Shown here in pieces: positions 40,601-51,632 of a stretch of 64,000 nt of DNA. Each line of letters begins with the position of its first letter. The stretch's first letter is position 1. The translations under genes and the position numbers were made by a program. The DNA is from Mytilus trossulus. Its lineage: Eukaryota; Mollusca; Bivalvia; Mytilida; Mytilidae. The notes under the pieces were generated by a model. It had not been told where the DNA came from and did no database searches. It worked only from the letters and a program-made list of their open reading frames with translations. The stretch covers positions 55,675,431 through 55,739,430 of the forward strand of contig NC_086381.1 of assembly GCF_036588685.1 (NCBI RefSeq), in the 5' to 3' direction.

Positions 40601-41279
40601 CACTCAAGTGTGAATCTAAGTGGATTTTAGGTTTACATGGTCTAGGTGGTTAGTTGCTATTCAGCAATGCTGGAAAATTGTCTCATTTAATTGAAATGGG
40701 GGATCATTCTTCATTGCATGAATACAATTTCTGTTTTCAAATGACTGAGAATATTGTAAAAAGAAAAATGTTGGAAAATACAAATAAATGTTTTAAAATT
40801 TTACTATCTTGGTTCATATGCCATTTATCAAAGTTGGTGCACAGTTCGCATGGTTGGTAAATATATTTGTTTTCAATTAAAAATTTCCTGACACTCAGTA
40901 TAAATAGATTTAGTTTTAAATTTTTAATTCCTCTAGGGAGTGGATGGTTAGAACTTTTGGTTATATTTTTAGTTTATAAATTGTTGGAGAATGCAAGATA
41001 ATACATGATCATGATGTACAATTAAAGCTATACATATGCAAATATAGAAATAGCAAATTAAAACTCCCATTCTTTACTAACATTTTTTGTACTGCCAATA
41101 AAAAACACAGATCTAACAGCAAATGATCATTTTGTATATATGGAATATAGGGGGGGGGGGGGGGGGGGGGAGGGGGAAACACTGAATGTATATATGTATG
41201 TTTAGTATAAAATAATTACCCAGAAAATAAAGTTGAAGAAAATCAACAAAGCTCTTGCAATTGATGCACAACAATCCAT
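31660..41279 (-). CDS. Tetraspanin, four-pass membrane protein (eight coding exons)
   Basis: Tetraspanins organise plasma-membrane and endosomal microdomains and bind integrins and other partners. Coding exons in transcript order: 41279-41220, 40230-40021, 39593-39519, 37160-37065, 35013-34945, 33942-33823, 32719-32633, 31716-31660 (TAA). All introns lie between codons (phase 0) with GT..AG borders. The product is 257 residues. TM1 spans exons 1-2 (FNFIFWICGGAILGVGIW), TM2 is in exon 2 (LFIAFGAFVFIVGFAGMCGA), TM3 in exon 3 (FFVLLVIFAEIGAAVLLIL), and TM4 in exons 7-8 (IIIGVGIGIAVLE). The large extracellular loop carries the diagnostic ECCG, then NTCC, a single Cys in AKCYN, and GCKD before TM4, six cysteines in all. 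CC pairs near both membrane ends could be palmitoylated. An acceptor at 41302 shows at least one upstream 5' UTR exon. Closest subfamily not determined. Confidence 0.93.
32233..32492 (+). repeat. tRNA-derived SINE with (CAAT)n tail
   Basis: An A-box-like TGGACAAGTGG (32243-32253) is followed by a decayed B box (GAGTTAAACCCC). A body containing CCGGCTTCCTCCACCAATAA and a CAATCAATCAATCAAT tail follow. It lies in the last tetraspanin intron, opposite to the gene. Confidence 0.7.
32845..33068. mobile_element. MITE family M1, copy 1
   Basis: Ends TACTGCAAATTCAG and TGAATTTACAGTT are imperfect inverted repeats. The inside has GCAATAATAAATGCATGCAA, as in the other copies. Confidence 0.6.
33481..33513 (+). 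repeat. Isolated TATGCCCC..GGGGCATA hairpin
   Basis: Terminal-hairpin type like families A, C and D, here without a recognised 5' end or tandem units. Related decayed sequence is at about 17878-17895. Confidence 0.5.
33594..33809. mobile_element. MITE family M1, copy 2
   Basis: 216 bp with inverted ends TACTGTAAATTCAG and CTGAATTTACAGTA. It shares AATGCGACAG.GTT and CGCAATAATAA.TGCAC with the copy at 52351. It ends 14 bases from the tetraspanin exon at 33823. Confidence 0.75.
35826..35982. repeat. Fold-back repeat, arms ~75 bp
   Basis: AAATAATTCAT.GGGGCTTGAA at left and its complement at right, meeting at TACCCCTCGCTATCGCTCAGGG. The arms differ at a few bases and small indels. A direct partial copy of the right end (ACCCGTGGTAAAATATGAATAT) lies at about 35399-35430, so a 590-bp element (35399-35982) is possible. 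It lies in a tetraspanin intron. Confidence 0.75.
36580..37003 (+). mobile_element. Family D hairpin-ended repeat, degraded copy 2
   Basis: Begins AAGTAAAACTGTATGCTACTG and carries two internal units (AGGAAGTTG.TGAG, TTTCAGAAATCCTTGTA). It ends CTTCCCCCCTTTTTT..GTGGGGGTA without a clear GACG tract. It lies in a tetraspanin intron, its end about 60 bases beyond the donor of the 37065-37160 exon. Confidence 0.7.
38924..39392 (+). mobile_element. Family D hairpin-ended repeat, copy 3 (most complete)
   Basis: 469 bp. 5' stem-loop GAGC-TACT-GCTC at about 38935-38946, then GATACCCCC. Two internal units of about 170 bp start at GTGTTCGGTAAAC (39001 and 39171). A GACGGACGGACTGACAGACA tract and the terminal hairpin TATACCCCCC..GGGGGTATA (39362-39392) follow. 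It lies in a tetraspanin intron. Confidence 0.8.
40270..40597 (+). repeat. R1 dispersed repeat, near full-length copy
   Basis: Partner of 4103-4433 with the same order of blocks. It lies in the first coding intron of the tetraspanin gene, opposite strand. Confidence 0.75.
41149..41176 (+). repeat. Poly(G) run
   Basis: More than 20 consecutive G, then A and five more G, on the plus strand. It lies about 45 bases past the donor of the first coding tetraspanin exon, so the transcript has a C run early in the intron. Confidence 0.9.
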
Positions 41280-42442
41280 CTTTATCCTTTAAACTTCAAA
41301 TCTGAAATAAAATAAACAAATTTCTTATCAGCAAAAAATGTACATGTATGAGTCAAGTGTACAAATAGACGCCAAAATATTCAAACTTACTCAACTTCCT
41401 TATTCTTTGAACCAATGTGGTTATTTTTTTATTTTTTTATCTAGCTTCCTTTTTTACGTATAAATATCTTTACAAAATATATAAAAAAAAAATTGAGAGA
41501 GGAAAAAAACATACTTACATGAATAAGATGTTTAAAATACAAGGTGTATAAAATTACCCTTGAAAATTAGAAAAAAAAATCGCTATTTGTTTAGATCAAG
41601 AGTCCAAATTCCAATATACTACAACTAATGAAATTTCTTGACCTTTGTGAAACTATATCCAGATTATGATGTTACAATTGTATTTTTAAAATGTGAGGAT
41701 TATCTCCATGAATAGAACTGCTTGACTTATGAATGTCTATCATGTCTATTGTATGGTGTAGTTCACTGAAAAGTAATTGATAGCTATATAGTGAGAAGGC
41801 AATTATTTGACTTAAAACATCCCAAAAATTGTTTTCTTTTAGTTTCTTTTTTATCATATTCATCTTATCAAAATATAACTATGACAGTTGATTCATTTTT
41901 ATACAGCTGTAAGATTTTGAGATCACACATGTGTATGATGGTAATTGATAATGGTCAGTTATTAATGACTGTCTGCAGATGTATACTTAAATAAATATAT
42001 ATTTTTAACAAGAGTGCACACACTGAAATGTCTCGCCTTCTATAATTATCATTGATATTATGTTGATAGTACTAAGTATAAAGCTTTATTAAAAACTGTC
42101 ACATGAACTTAACATTAACCATGAAAACTAAACAAAGACCAATGAACCATGAAAATGAGGTCAAGGTCAAATCAACCATGCCAGGCAGACATGTACAGCT
42201 AACAATGCTTACATACAACAAATATAGTTGACTTATTACTTATAGTTGAAAAATAGACAAAAACACAAAAACCTAACACTGTGCAATGAACTGTGAAAAT
42301 GAGGTCAGGGTCAAATAAAACCTGTGCGAATGATATAAAGATCATAAAATATTTCCATAAACCAAATATAGTTGACCTATGGCATATAGTATTAGATAAA
42401 AAGACCAAAACTCAAAAACTGAACTATAACCACTGAACCATG

Positions 42443-44827
42443 AACTAGAGGCTCTCAAGAGCCTGTATCGCTCACCTGATTCTACTTGGGTTTTTGAAAT
42501 CATATAAAAAAATATAAAATTTGGCTAAAAGTGACAACACAACCTCATTTATAAGAAAAGGAACATGTTTAATTTCATTCAAAAGTCCCCCACTGGCGGC
42601 CATCTTGGATGACGGATCGGCTACAAAGTAACAACACTTGGTCAGCACCTCATAAGGAACATTCATGCCATGTTTGGTTTTATTCCATTCAGTGGTTCTC
42701 TAAAAGAAGTCATTTGTATGCATTTCCCATAGGGTCCTATGTTAAACTAAGTTCCCTGCTGGCGGCCATCTTGGATGATGGATCAGCTACAAAGTAACAA
42801 CACTTGGTCAGCACCTCATAAGGAACATTCATGCAATGTTTGGTTTTATTCCATTCAGTGGTTCTCTAAAAGAAGTCATTTGTATGCATTTCCTTATAGG
42901 GTCCTATGTTAAACTAAGTCCCCCGCTGGCGGCAATCTTGGATAATGGATCGGCTACAAAGTAACAACACTTGGTCAGCACCACATTAGGAACATTCATG
43001 CCATGTTTGATTTCATTCCATTCAGTGGTTCTCTAAAAGAAGTCATTTGTATGCATTTCCCATAGGGTCCTATGTTAAACTAAGTCCCACGCTGGCGGCC
43101 ATCTTGGATGATGGATCAGCTACAAAGTAACAACACTTGGTCAGCACCACATAAGGAACATTCATGCCATGTTTGGTTTCATTCCATTCAGTGGTTCACT
43201 AGAAGAAGTGATTTGTATGCATTTCCAATAGGGTCCTATGTTAAACTAAGTCCCCCGCTGGCTGCCTTCTTGGATAATGGATCAGCTACAAAGTAACAAC
43301 ACTTGGTCAGCACTCCATAAGGAACATTCATGCTATGTTTGGTTTCATTCCATTTAGTGGTTCTCTAGAAGAAGTCATTTGTATGCATTTCCCATAGGGT
43401 CCTATGTTAAACTAAGTCCCCCGCTGGCGGCCATCTTGGATGATGGATCGGCTAAAAAGTAACAACACTTGGTCAGCATCCCATAAGGAACATTCATGCT
43501 ATGTTTGGTTTTATTCCATTCAGTGGTTCTCTAAAAGAAGTCATTTGTATGCATTTCCCATAGGGTCCTATGTTAAACTAAGTCCCCGGCTGGCGGCCAT
43601 CTTGGATGATGGATCAGCAACAAAGTAACAACACTTGGTCAGCACCTCATAAGGAACATTCATGCCATGTTTGGTTTCATTCCATTCAGTGGTTCTCTAA
43701 AAGAAGTCATTTGTATGCATTTCCCATAGGGTCCTATGTTAAACTAAGTCCCCCGCTGGCGGCCATCTTGGATGATGGATCGGCTACAAAGTAACAACAC
43801 TTGGTCAGCACCCCATAAGGAACATTCATGCTATGTTTGGTTTTATTCCATTCAGTGGTTCTCTAAAAGAAGTCATTTGTATGCATTTCCCATAGGGTCC
43901 TGTGTTAAACTAAGTCCCCTGCTGGCGGCCATCTTTGATGATGGATCGGCTACAAAGTAACAACACTTGGTCAGCACCACATAAGGAACATTCATGCCAT
44001 GTTTGGTTTCATTCCATTCAGTGGTTCACTAAAAGAAGTCATTTGTATGCATTTCCAATAGGGTGCTATGTTAAACTAAGTCCCCGCTGGTGGCCATCTT
44101 GGATAATGGATCGGCTACAAAGTAACAACACTTGGTCAGCACTCCATAAGGAATGAATATTCATGCTATGTTTGGTTTCATTCCATTTAGTGGTTCTCTA
44201 GAAGAAGTCATTTGTATGCATTTCCCATAGGGTCCTATGTTAAACTAAGTCCCCCGCTGGCGGCCATCTTGGATGATGGATCGGCTACAAAGTAACAACA
44301 CTTGGTCAGCACCCCATTAGGATAATTCATGCTATGTTTGGTTTTATTCCATTCAGTGGTTCTCTAAAAGAAGTCATTTGTATGCATTTCCCATAGGGTC
44401 CTATGTTAAACTAAGTCCCCGGCTGGCGGCCATCTTGGATGATGGATCGGCAACAAAGTAACAACACTTGGTCAGCACCTCATAAGGAACATTCATGCCA
44501 TGTTTGGTTTCATTCCATTCAATGGTTCTCTAAAAGAAGTCATTTGTATGCATTTCCCATAGTGTCCTATGTTAAACTAAGTCCCCCGCTGGCGGCCATC
44601 TTGGATGATGGATCGGCTACAAAGTAACAACACTTGGTCAGCACCTCATAAGGAACATTCATGCCATGTTTGGTTCCATTCCATTCAGTGGTTCTCTAGA
44701 AGAAGTTCAAAATGTAAATTGTTAACGACGACGACGACGGACGACGACGGACGACGACGACGACGGACGACGGACGCCAAGTGGTGAGAAAAGCTCACTT
44801 GGCCCTTCGGGCCAGGTGAGCTAAAAA
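42443..44827 (+). mobile_element. Family A hairpin-ended repeat with a 13-unit tandem array
   Basis: 5' stem-loop AGGCTC-TCAA-GAGCCT (42449-42464), then GCTCACCT (42470-42477). A 166-bp tandem array, a GAC-rich tract (44727-44777), and the terminal hairpin AGCTCACTTGGCCC..GGGCCAGGTGAGCT (44792-44822) follow. It shares both ends with 51633-52250. It is inserted in family E. Confidence 0.85.
42555..44706 (+). repeat. Tandem array, 13 copies of a 166-bp unit
   Basis: The word GGCGGCCATCTTGG or a variant recurs at about 42595, 42763, 42928, 43095, 43260, 43426, 43592, 43758, 43924, 44088, 44257, 44425 and 44591. Units share CAAAGTAACAACACTTGGTC and TTTGTATGCATTTCC. The period is not a multiple of three. 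Open frames of 62 codons recur in each unit but shift frame from unit to unit and are not taken as genes. Five-unit blocks are themselves repeated (see findings). Confidence 0.95.
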
Positions 44828-47772
44828 GAGGTCAACGTCAGATGACACCTGCCAGTTGGACATGTACACCTTACAGTCCTTCCATACACCAAATATACAA
44901 GCCCTATTGCTTATAGTATCTGAGATATGGACTTGACCACCAAAACTTAACCTTGTTCACTGATCCATGAAATGAGGTCGAGGTCAACTGAAAACTGTCT
45001 GACAGACATGAGGACCTTGCAAGGTACGCACATATCAAATATAGTTATCCTATTACTTATAATAAGAGAGAATTAAACATTACAAAAAATCTGAACTTTT
45101 TTTTCAAGTGGTCACTGAACCATGAAAATGAGGTCAAAGACATTTGACATGCATGACATGTGACTGACGGAAACTTCGTAACATGAAGCATCTTTATACA
45201 AAGTATGAAGCATCCAAGTCGTCCACCTTCTAAAATATAAAGCTTTTAAGAAGTGAGCTAACGCCGCCGCCGGATCACTATCTCTATGTCCAGCTTTCTG
45301 CAACAAAAGTTGCAGGCTCGACAAAAACTCATGATCAGCCTTGCATCTGATAGCAGGACAAGAATTCATACACTCCGAAAAGTGTAACATTTTGCATCAA
45401 GGGGCTTGCCGTAATGGATACCACAGATTACAATATCACTGCATTAATTAGCACTACAGACATTTTCTACTGAAATCTAGGGGTCAAGCTAGCCCAGATC
45501 TATATTTAGGAGTCTGGAATAATGTGCCGTTTACATTTTCCCCCACAAATTATGTAAATTAATCTTAAATTTGTACCACAAGTTGCTTTTAAAATATTTT
45601 CATTGTAAATGTGCATGTAGAACTCTCTGTTTTTATATAGTTCAGCAACAACAAAATATTCCATGAAATTAATAATGCAATAATCATTGCTTTCCCTGCT
45701 AAGAGTTTAATGTAACATTCTCCTAAACAAATTTAATCACATGGACAAATTAAGAGGTATAGCAACTTAGTATTAGAACAAAATGAAAAGATTAATGATT
45801 TGACATAAATATATGTTATATGGGTTAAACATGTTCATGAAACCTGGTCATGAATAAAATAAAAAAGATTAAATGTTCTGTCAGGAAATAAACAAAAACA
45901 TGTGAATTCAGTAGAAAATTAACTAGTTATTAGAAAAAAAAACCATAAAAATTAACTAGAAAATTAAGTCCTTATTGGATAAAAAAAAAAAGTAAGCAGG
46001 TAGTTGATCAATAAATTCATTTACAGTTTACAAAATTAACAAACATGTCACTTACAAAATTTCAAGAAGAATTTGGATTTAATGTAAAATCACTACATGT
46101 ACAATCATTTACGGAAGTTATAGACAATGATATTGATACCAAATGTAAACTTTTATGTGTGGGTGTATTCACAACGCATAAAAATAAACTATTTCTTTTG
46201 TGTATTTAACATTCTTTGGCTATTTAAAGGTCCACTGTATTTATATATTTATGTCCACCTACATCATGATGCAATAGCTGTGACTTAGTGCTAATTACAC
46301 TACATTTAAAGAATGGACATTTGACACACCCAACTCCCATTTTATCTCAGACATATTATACATAAAATGTCACACAGGTTTAGGTCAAATTACACCGTAG
46401 GAACCCACCATGGTATTATTTATAGGTCTAGTAGTCATTTTTCACAGAACTTTATTAGTAATAGATCTAATTCATATGTTTTATGAAGGATTTGCGCATT
46501 TCTAAAAATATGAATTCCCATTAAATATCAGATAATTTATTTTTGAATATCTATATTTAGAACCAATACAATGTTTGTATATATATCATATTATACATAG
46601 ATATTCATTGTACCAATTTCATGAATCATGACTCACAAATATAATAATTGACATCACTCATCATTAATCATCAATAATATATAATGACGATCTTTAAATG
46701 ATAACATTATTAATAATTAATTTCTAATTATCATGATTATATAATCAATCATTTTTTTCAAAGCTTATCCATTTTACAGAGGCAGATTTAGAGGGTTCAC
46801 CATTTGAAGGAAAATTTGGATGATTATATATATGGAATAACGGAATCATTACTGGAGTGGGCCCCCTCTTTTGAAAATTTCTGGATCTGCCATTGTTTAG
46901 TGACTGAATATATATGAACAAACTAGACCAAACATGAACAAATGATGAATAACCATAGCCGTAGAGGAAAAAGAGAAGTTGCAGATTTTAACATTCCAAT
47001 AGGAATATTGAACCAATAATCATTATACTCTACCATTTTTTTCCAATATAAACGATTATTCCAGTTTAAAGCTTTATAAAGTGAAATATATTCAGTATTG
47101 AATTTTTCGCCAGTTAATGAATTATAGGAGAACACATTATCAAAAGAGCTACCATGAAATGAACATCAGTTTCAACCAATTACAATAGTATGTCGTCTGT
47201 TTCAAATATTGAAACGGATTCATCATCAATAAAACAAAAAGGTCATGGTAAAATCAAATCTGACAATCAAATGTCTATTTTATATGTGCCATAACATTTC
47301 TATATTTAGCTTCATATTGGTCATTATAAAACCAATGAATGCATATTTGAACAGCATATAGCTATAGAGACTATATAGAGAGACTATTCAATTCATGAAA
47401 TCATGGAAATGGCAATGTTCAATACTTGAGGTGCATACTATATAAAAGGAATCTATATTTAGATTTTACAAAGGTTTCATTGAAAGTAATAGCACAAATA
47501 GGTACATGAATGATTGTTGAAGGAAAAAGTGTGAAAAAGTAGTTTCAATACACTATACATTATTCATGGTAATCTATTATATAGTCAATTATCATGATAA
47601 TACACAACACAATTATTTGTTCTACACAAAAAGCATTATCCCATGGCCACTCATCTTCAATATAAAAGGAGTGGACTAGATTGTAAATAACATTATCGCT
47701 ATTTTGTGCATTTTTCCTTTGATCTTTTTTTGTGATAATTTTCATATCATGCTTCTCGCTTGAGATGTAAAA

Positions 47773-47963
47773 ATTATCGCTAGAAACTAAGGAGGCCATG
47801 TGGCGTTGCTAACGAAATTGACATGAAATTGACATCGTCGTCATAGGTAAAAATAGTGATAAACAGATTATCATTGGTCATCTCAACTCGATTGCTTTTC
47901 TCACTTTCGCTGTACCAGCTCAAGCGAGAAAATCAATCTCGTTGAGATGATCAACGATAATCT
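47773..47963. repeat. Fold-back repeat family, fuller copy
   Basis: Arms AGATTATCATTGGTCATCTC (from 47865) and GAGATGATCAACGATAATCT (to 47963) pair around TTTTCTCACTTTCGC..AAGCGAGAAAA. The leading 90 bases also match the copy at 7481-7625. Confidence 0.7.
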
Positions 47964-48272
47964 ATAAATAATACATGTACATGGCTACCAAAGATGAAGC
48001 CCGTCTAAACTAAGTTTTAACTTTTTTTAAAAGATATTTTTTTTTGATGCATGTGCATTTGTTGAGTTCAACATTATCAAACTCTATAAAATATTTAGTG
48101 TTGCTACTGTTTCAGAAAAAAAAAATATTATCACATCATATCAGAAAAAATTAACACACAATAAATATGCGACTTCTTTCTTTCATGTCTTACCTCCCCT
48201 TATATTTTTTCCCAATGTGGTCACTGGTGCGACTTTGCTTATTTACGTACAATTAGATAAAAGATTGCATTA

Positions 48273-48343
48273 CCTTCCAGTCTTTAATCAGCAAAGTACT
48301 TTTCTTCTCTCCAAATCTGTATTTGGTTTGTTTACAAAGGTCT
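48273..48343 (-). other. Candidate isolated exon, possibly tetraspanin 5' UTR
   Basis: On the minus strand a pyrimidine-rich tract and TTTTTCAG precede ACCTTTG at 48343. A GTAATG donor follows GACTGGAAG at 48273. The 71-base segment is open in one frame (22 codons, including FGEKKSTLLIKDWK), with no ATG. It lies 7 kb upstream of the tetraspanin start in the same orientation, so it could be a leader exon of that gene or an exon of another gene. Another strong donor (GGGAG|GTAAGACA) lies nearby at about 48188. Support is splice-site shape only. Confidence 0.2.
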
Positions 48344-48718
48344 GAAAAACATAAATCATGAGAATTCGTCAATATTGATGAACTAGCGTACGTGAGTATA
48401 ATCTCAGTCAATGAAAACCAATTCCCTTCTCTCTCCCACAGATCTTGATAAATGGCAGACCATGATGGAAACCCATACTTAAGTCAGAACTAGTCATGAA
48501 AGTCTGGTCTCTGGATATTAGGGTTACAGCAGAAATGGGTTTTCTGCTGTTGTTAATCAACACAAATAGATCAGATGTTATTATTTTAATCAAGGCATGT
48601 CGTTAAAATTGTCTAAATCAATTAATTTCTTTTACAGAAGGACACACTTTAAAAGTTGTAAATGAGTGATAACCATGATAACTATTTTTAAGTTTATCTA
48701 AAATACATAAATTTGTGT

Positions 48719-49391
48719 CAGTCAGGGGTACTACTTGTACAAGTGTATTTTATTTACTTGAAGAAGTGAAAAAAAATATACACATATAAGTAAATAAATA
48801 ATGTTTGAATAATCTCCCCTTAATTTTCTGAAAAATTTACTTGTATAAGTAAATTTTTCTTACAATCCAACAAAAATCCTCAAGTTTTGAGGTGTAAAAT
48901 CATGCCTTTAATGATTTTTCCCAGGTTTGCTCAAATTTTTTCATTAAAGTTCAATGTTTCATCTCATTAATTCATCAAAGAAACTGATTGAGCAAAGATC
49001 TTGTATATTTGCGCAAGGCCTTCAAAAATTGCTCCTTTGGGGCTTGTAAATGAGCAGTGTTTAGAAGATAACAGACAAATGGGACTTTCATTGTCCATGA
49101 AATTACACTTAAATGATTAGTAAAGACATCTGCAAAGGGTACACAATCTAAAATTCTATTAGAGCAAAGAAATATTCAAAACTTAAGAAAAGAAGAAAGG
49201 TTGATTTTTTTACCTATACAAGTAAAAAAATCTGAATGCCGAAGGGACATAACTCAGCCAATTTTTTTTTTACCTATACAAGTAAAAAAAAATCACTTGT
49301 ATAAATATCCTACAAATTTACTTATATGTGTATAATTTTTTTACTTGTTCAAGTAAATAAAATACACTTGTATGAGTAGTACCCCTGACTG
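48719..49391. mobile_element. Non-autonomous TIR element, 673 bp
   Basis: Inverted repeats of about 75-80 bp start CAGTCAGGGGTACTACT at left and end in its complement at right. Shared words include AAGTGTATTTTATTTACTTG and ACACATATAAGTAAAT. The flanks share TGTGT (48714-48718 and 49392-49396), a possible target duplication in low-complexity sequence. The inside has further ACTTGTATAAGTAAA-like palindromes and no coding frame. Superfamily not resolved. Confidence 0.8.
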
Positions 49392-49394
49392 TGT

Positions 49395-51630
49395 GTGTAC
49401 GAAGTCTTTTCCACTGTCATTACTGTATGGAATTTATATTGTTTCAGCTTTATAATACAATGTATATATTCATATATGCAGGATGCATTAAATTTTAAGA
49501 CAATGTAAATATTTGTCAATTTCAACAGCATGTACAGGGTACCCTGATGATTATTTGCTCTTTGGAAAATAAAAATAACTTCAATCATTTTTAACCATTA
49601 CAGCTAATTTCCTAATGCATGTAGAACAATGGATTGCTTGCTTTGTTTCTATAACTGTTTAATCAAGCTTTGTAAATAAGATTGACATCTTTAAACAATT
49701 TATATAGGCATGGTTTTACCTGTATATATATCATATTTGAATTTAATTGGGTGTTATTCTGATGATTGTACAATATACAAGCAAAGCAAACAAGCCAACC
49801 AAAGTTTTTTTCTACATGCATTAGGAAATTAGCTGTAATGTATTTACGTACAATTCCAAAGACATTCATGACAATTAAATTCCATCCTGTTATATTTCAA
49901 AATAAAAGACTTATACCTGAAGCTACAGGTCCATACAACATAATGCCCCTGCAACATATTATTTGTACTTTCAAATTGAAAGCAAAAGGGCTCCTACATT
50001 TACTATGATTAAGAACTACAACTCCATAAAATAATTAATAGATGAACACAGCTTACCTTTAACAAATTTGTAGGTAGTAAGTCAAAATATATGTTTATTT
50101 GAGAGATAATGTTATAATGAGTCATCTGAGGCGTATAGAATTTGTTCGTTGTCAATATTAATAGTAATTCTTTTTTTTGGGGACCAATAATCATATAACA
50201 AATTTTTATTAACATGTATAAAATCCCCACCTATCTACAAGATATACACAAACAAAAATTGAAGATAAGTGTAAATACTACACTAACTATCATGACTATA
50301 AGGTTATAGTATACATGGTATACATGCATAGAAATTTATTAGTTATTGAAAACCAACCTTTTTTTATTTGGGATTTTTGTTTTCATTCGTGTTTTCATTT
50401 GGACTCATCAAAATCTGTCTGGACTCATAATTTTCAATACTGATGAGTCCATAGATGCATTAAGATTAAAATATTTTGTATAAACAGTTAAACACAAATA
50501 CCATCATTTTATAGCAACAGTTTAAAAGTAATCTGAATTTAATGTCATTTCATTGCTCTGTTAGGCCATGGAAACTAACATATTACATTATATTGCAATA
50601 AAAAATCTTCTTCTTGCTGTTGGACTCACCATTGCCAAAAATGACGAGTCCCTGGACTCGCCTTAAAAAATCCTTAGCGAGAACCCTGTATAAATATAGC
50701 TATCTAGCTATAGTCAATACCTGATGATGTACAACTGAGAGAAGACAGATCAAACCAATTGTCTGTACTCCATCCATACCATACCTCATCAAAAACACTC
50801 TAAAGAATCACATTGATGGAGAAACCAATATGAATAATACCAAAATTTATGTCATCATCAGATATTATATCTGGAACTGATCTAAATGATAAAATTTCAT
50901 TGCTTCTGAACTAACACAAAACCAAAGGCTACAATTGTATCACAGCTGGAAATAAAATTATCTGGAAATCTTTCTTTTTTTCCGACTTAAATAAATAAAT
51001 TGATTGACTATTGGTTGTTTATATTTAATCTCCAGTGGTAAATACATAATGTATACCACTACTGTAAAACAACTTCCAAAGTAGCTGATATAAGATATAC
51101 TCCAAATGTTCTAAAACCAGAACCCATTTATTTATGATTAGCTTCAAGAACATGTGATTAGCTTCAAGTACAAACATTAGCATGTATAGTACCTTAGTAT
51201 CATTTAAATCTGCAGAAACTGTTGACTATTTTCAATGTTTTCACAGCCTGTTTCTCTATGGAATCTATTATCCTTATCTCTCTGAACAATTAACAAACTT
51301 TTCTGACAGTGTTTCCAGATCAAGGACTTGTTAACCATTGTTTACAGAATGAATCATCCCTGTTAAATTGTCTATAACACAAGGGAATCATGTTGTCAGA
51401 TCATCATTTTATTGTAATGGATTATATCTTTTATCTTCAATTCTTGTTTATGCAATGTACTATTACCATGATTACTACTATAAACATGATGAAATGTACA
51501 AATGTACGTATCTTAAAAATTGAATGTCAAACATTGATATCACAGACAATAAAAAGGGAGAGATTAGAACTTGGGAGGATTCACTTACAGGGATGTTTCC
51601 ATCAATGTTCCAATTCAGCATTGATCCTAA
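49395..51630. other. Intergenic, no gene seen
   Basis: AT-rich, with ACATG-rich words common in the whole window. No supported exon or long repeat recognised. Confidence 0.45.
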
Positions 51631-51632
51631 AA

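Larger units (their letters stand above)
42008..45323 (+). mobile_element. Family E hairpin-ended repeat, split by family A
   Basis: 5' stem-loop AGTG-CACA-CACT at 42013-42024, then TGTCTCGCC. The inside has repeated units of about 150-180 bp marked by CTGAACCATGAAAATGAGGT, at about 42141, 42283, 42437, 44960 and 45113. Near the end is a short GCC-repeat (45262-45272), then a terminal hairpin (45287-45323; CTGCAAC-AAAA-GTTGCAG core with outer TGTCCAGC/GCTCGACA). The unit at 42437 is interrupted by family A, and E resumes with GAGGTCAACG at 44828. Confidence 0.75.
45324..48718. other. Intergenic or leader intron, no coding exon supported
   Basis: AT-rich, with ATTATCAT-rich sequence around 46,600-46,760 and a fold-back repeat at 47773-47963. 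A candidate exon lies at 48273-48343. If the tetraspanin leader exon is upstream, this is intron. Confidence 0.4.

Noticed and set aside
42555-44706. CRISPR-like array
   Set aside because: Units are directly adjacent 166-bp repeats with no unique spacers, in a eukaryotic genome.
42609-44787. Series of 62-codon open frames, one per 166-bp unit
   Set aside because: They repeat because the DNA repeats. The 166-bp period changes frame at each unit, and no splice sites or start context support them.
45112-45390. 92-codon minus-strand frame with a plausible composition
   Set aside because: It runs through the 3' hairpin and GCC tract of the family E repeat, so it is a chance frame.
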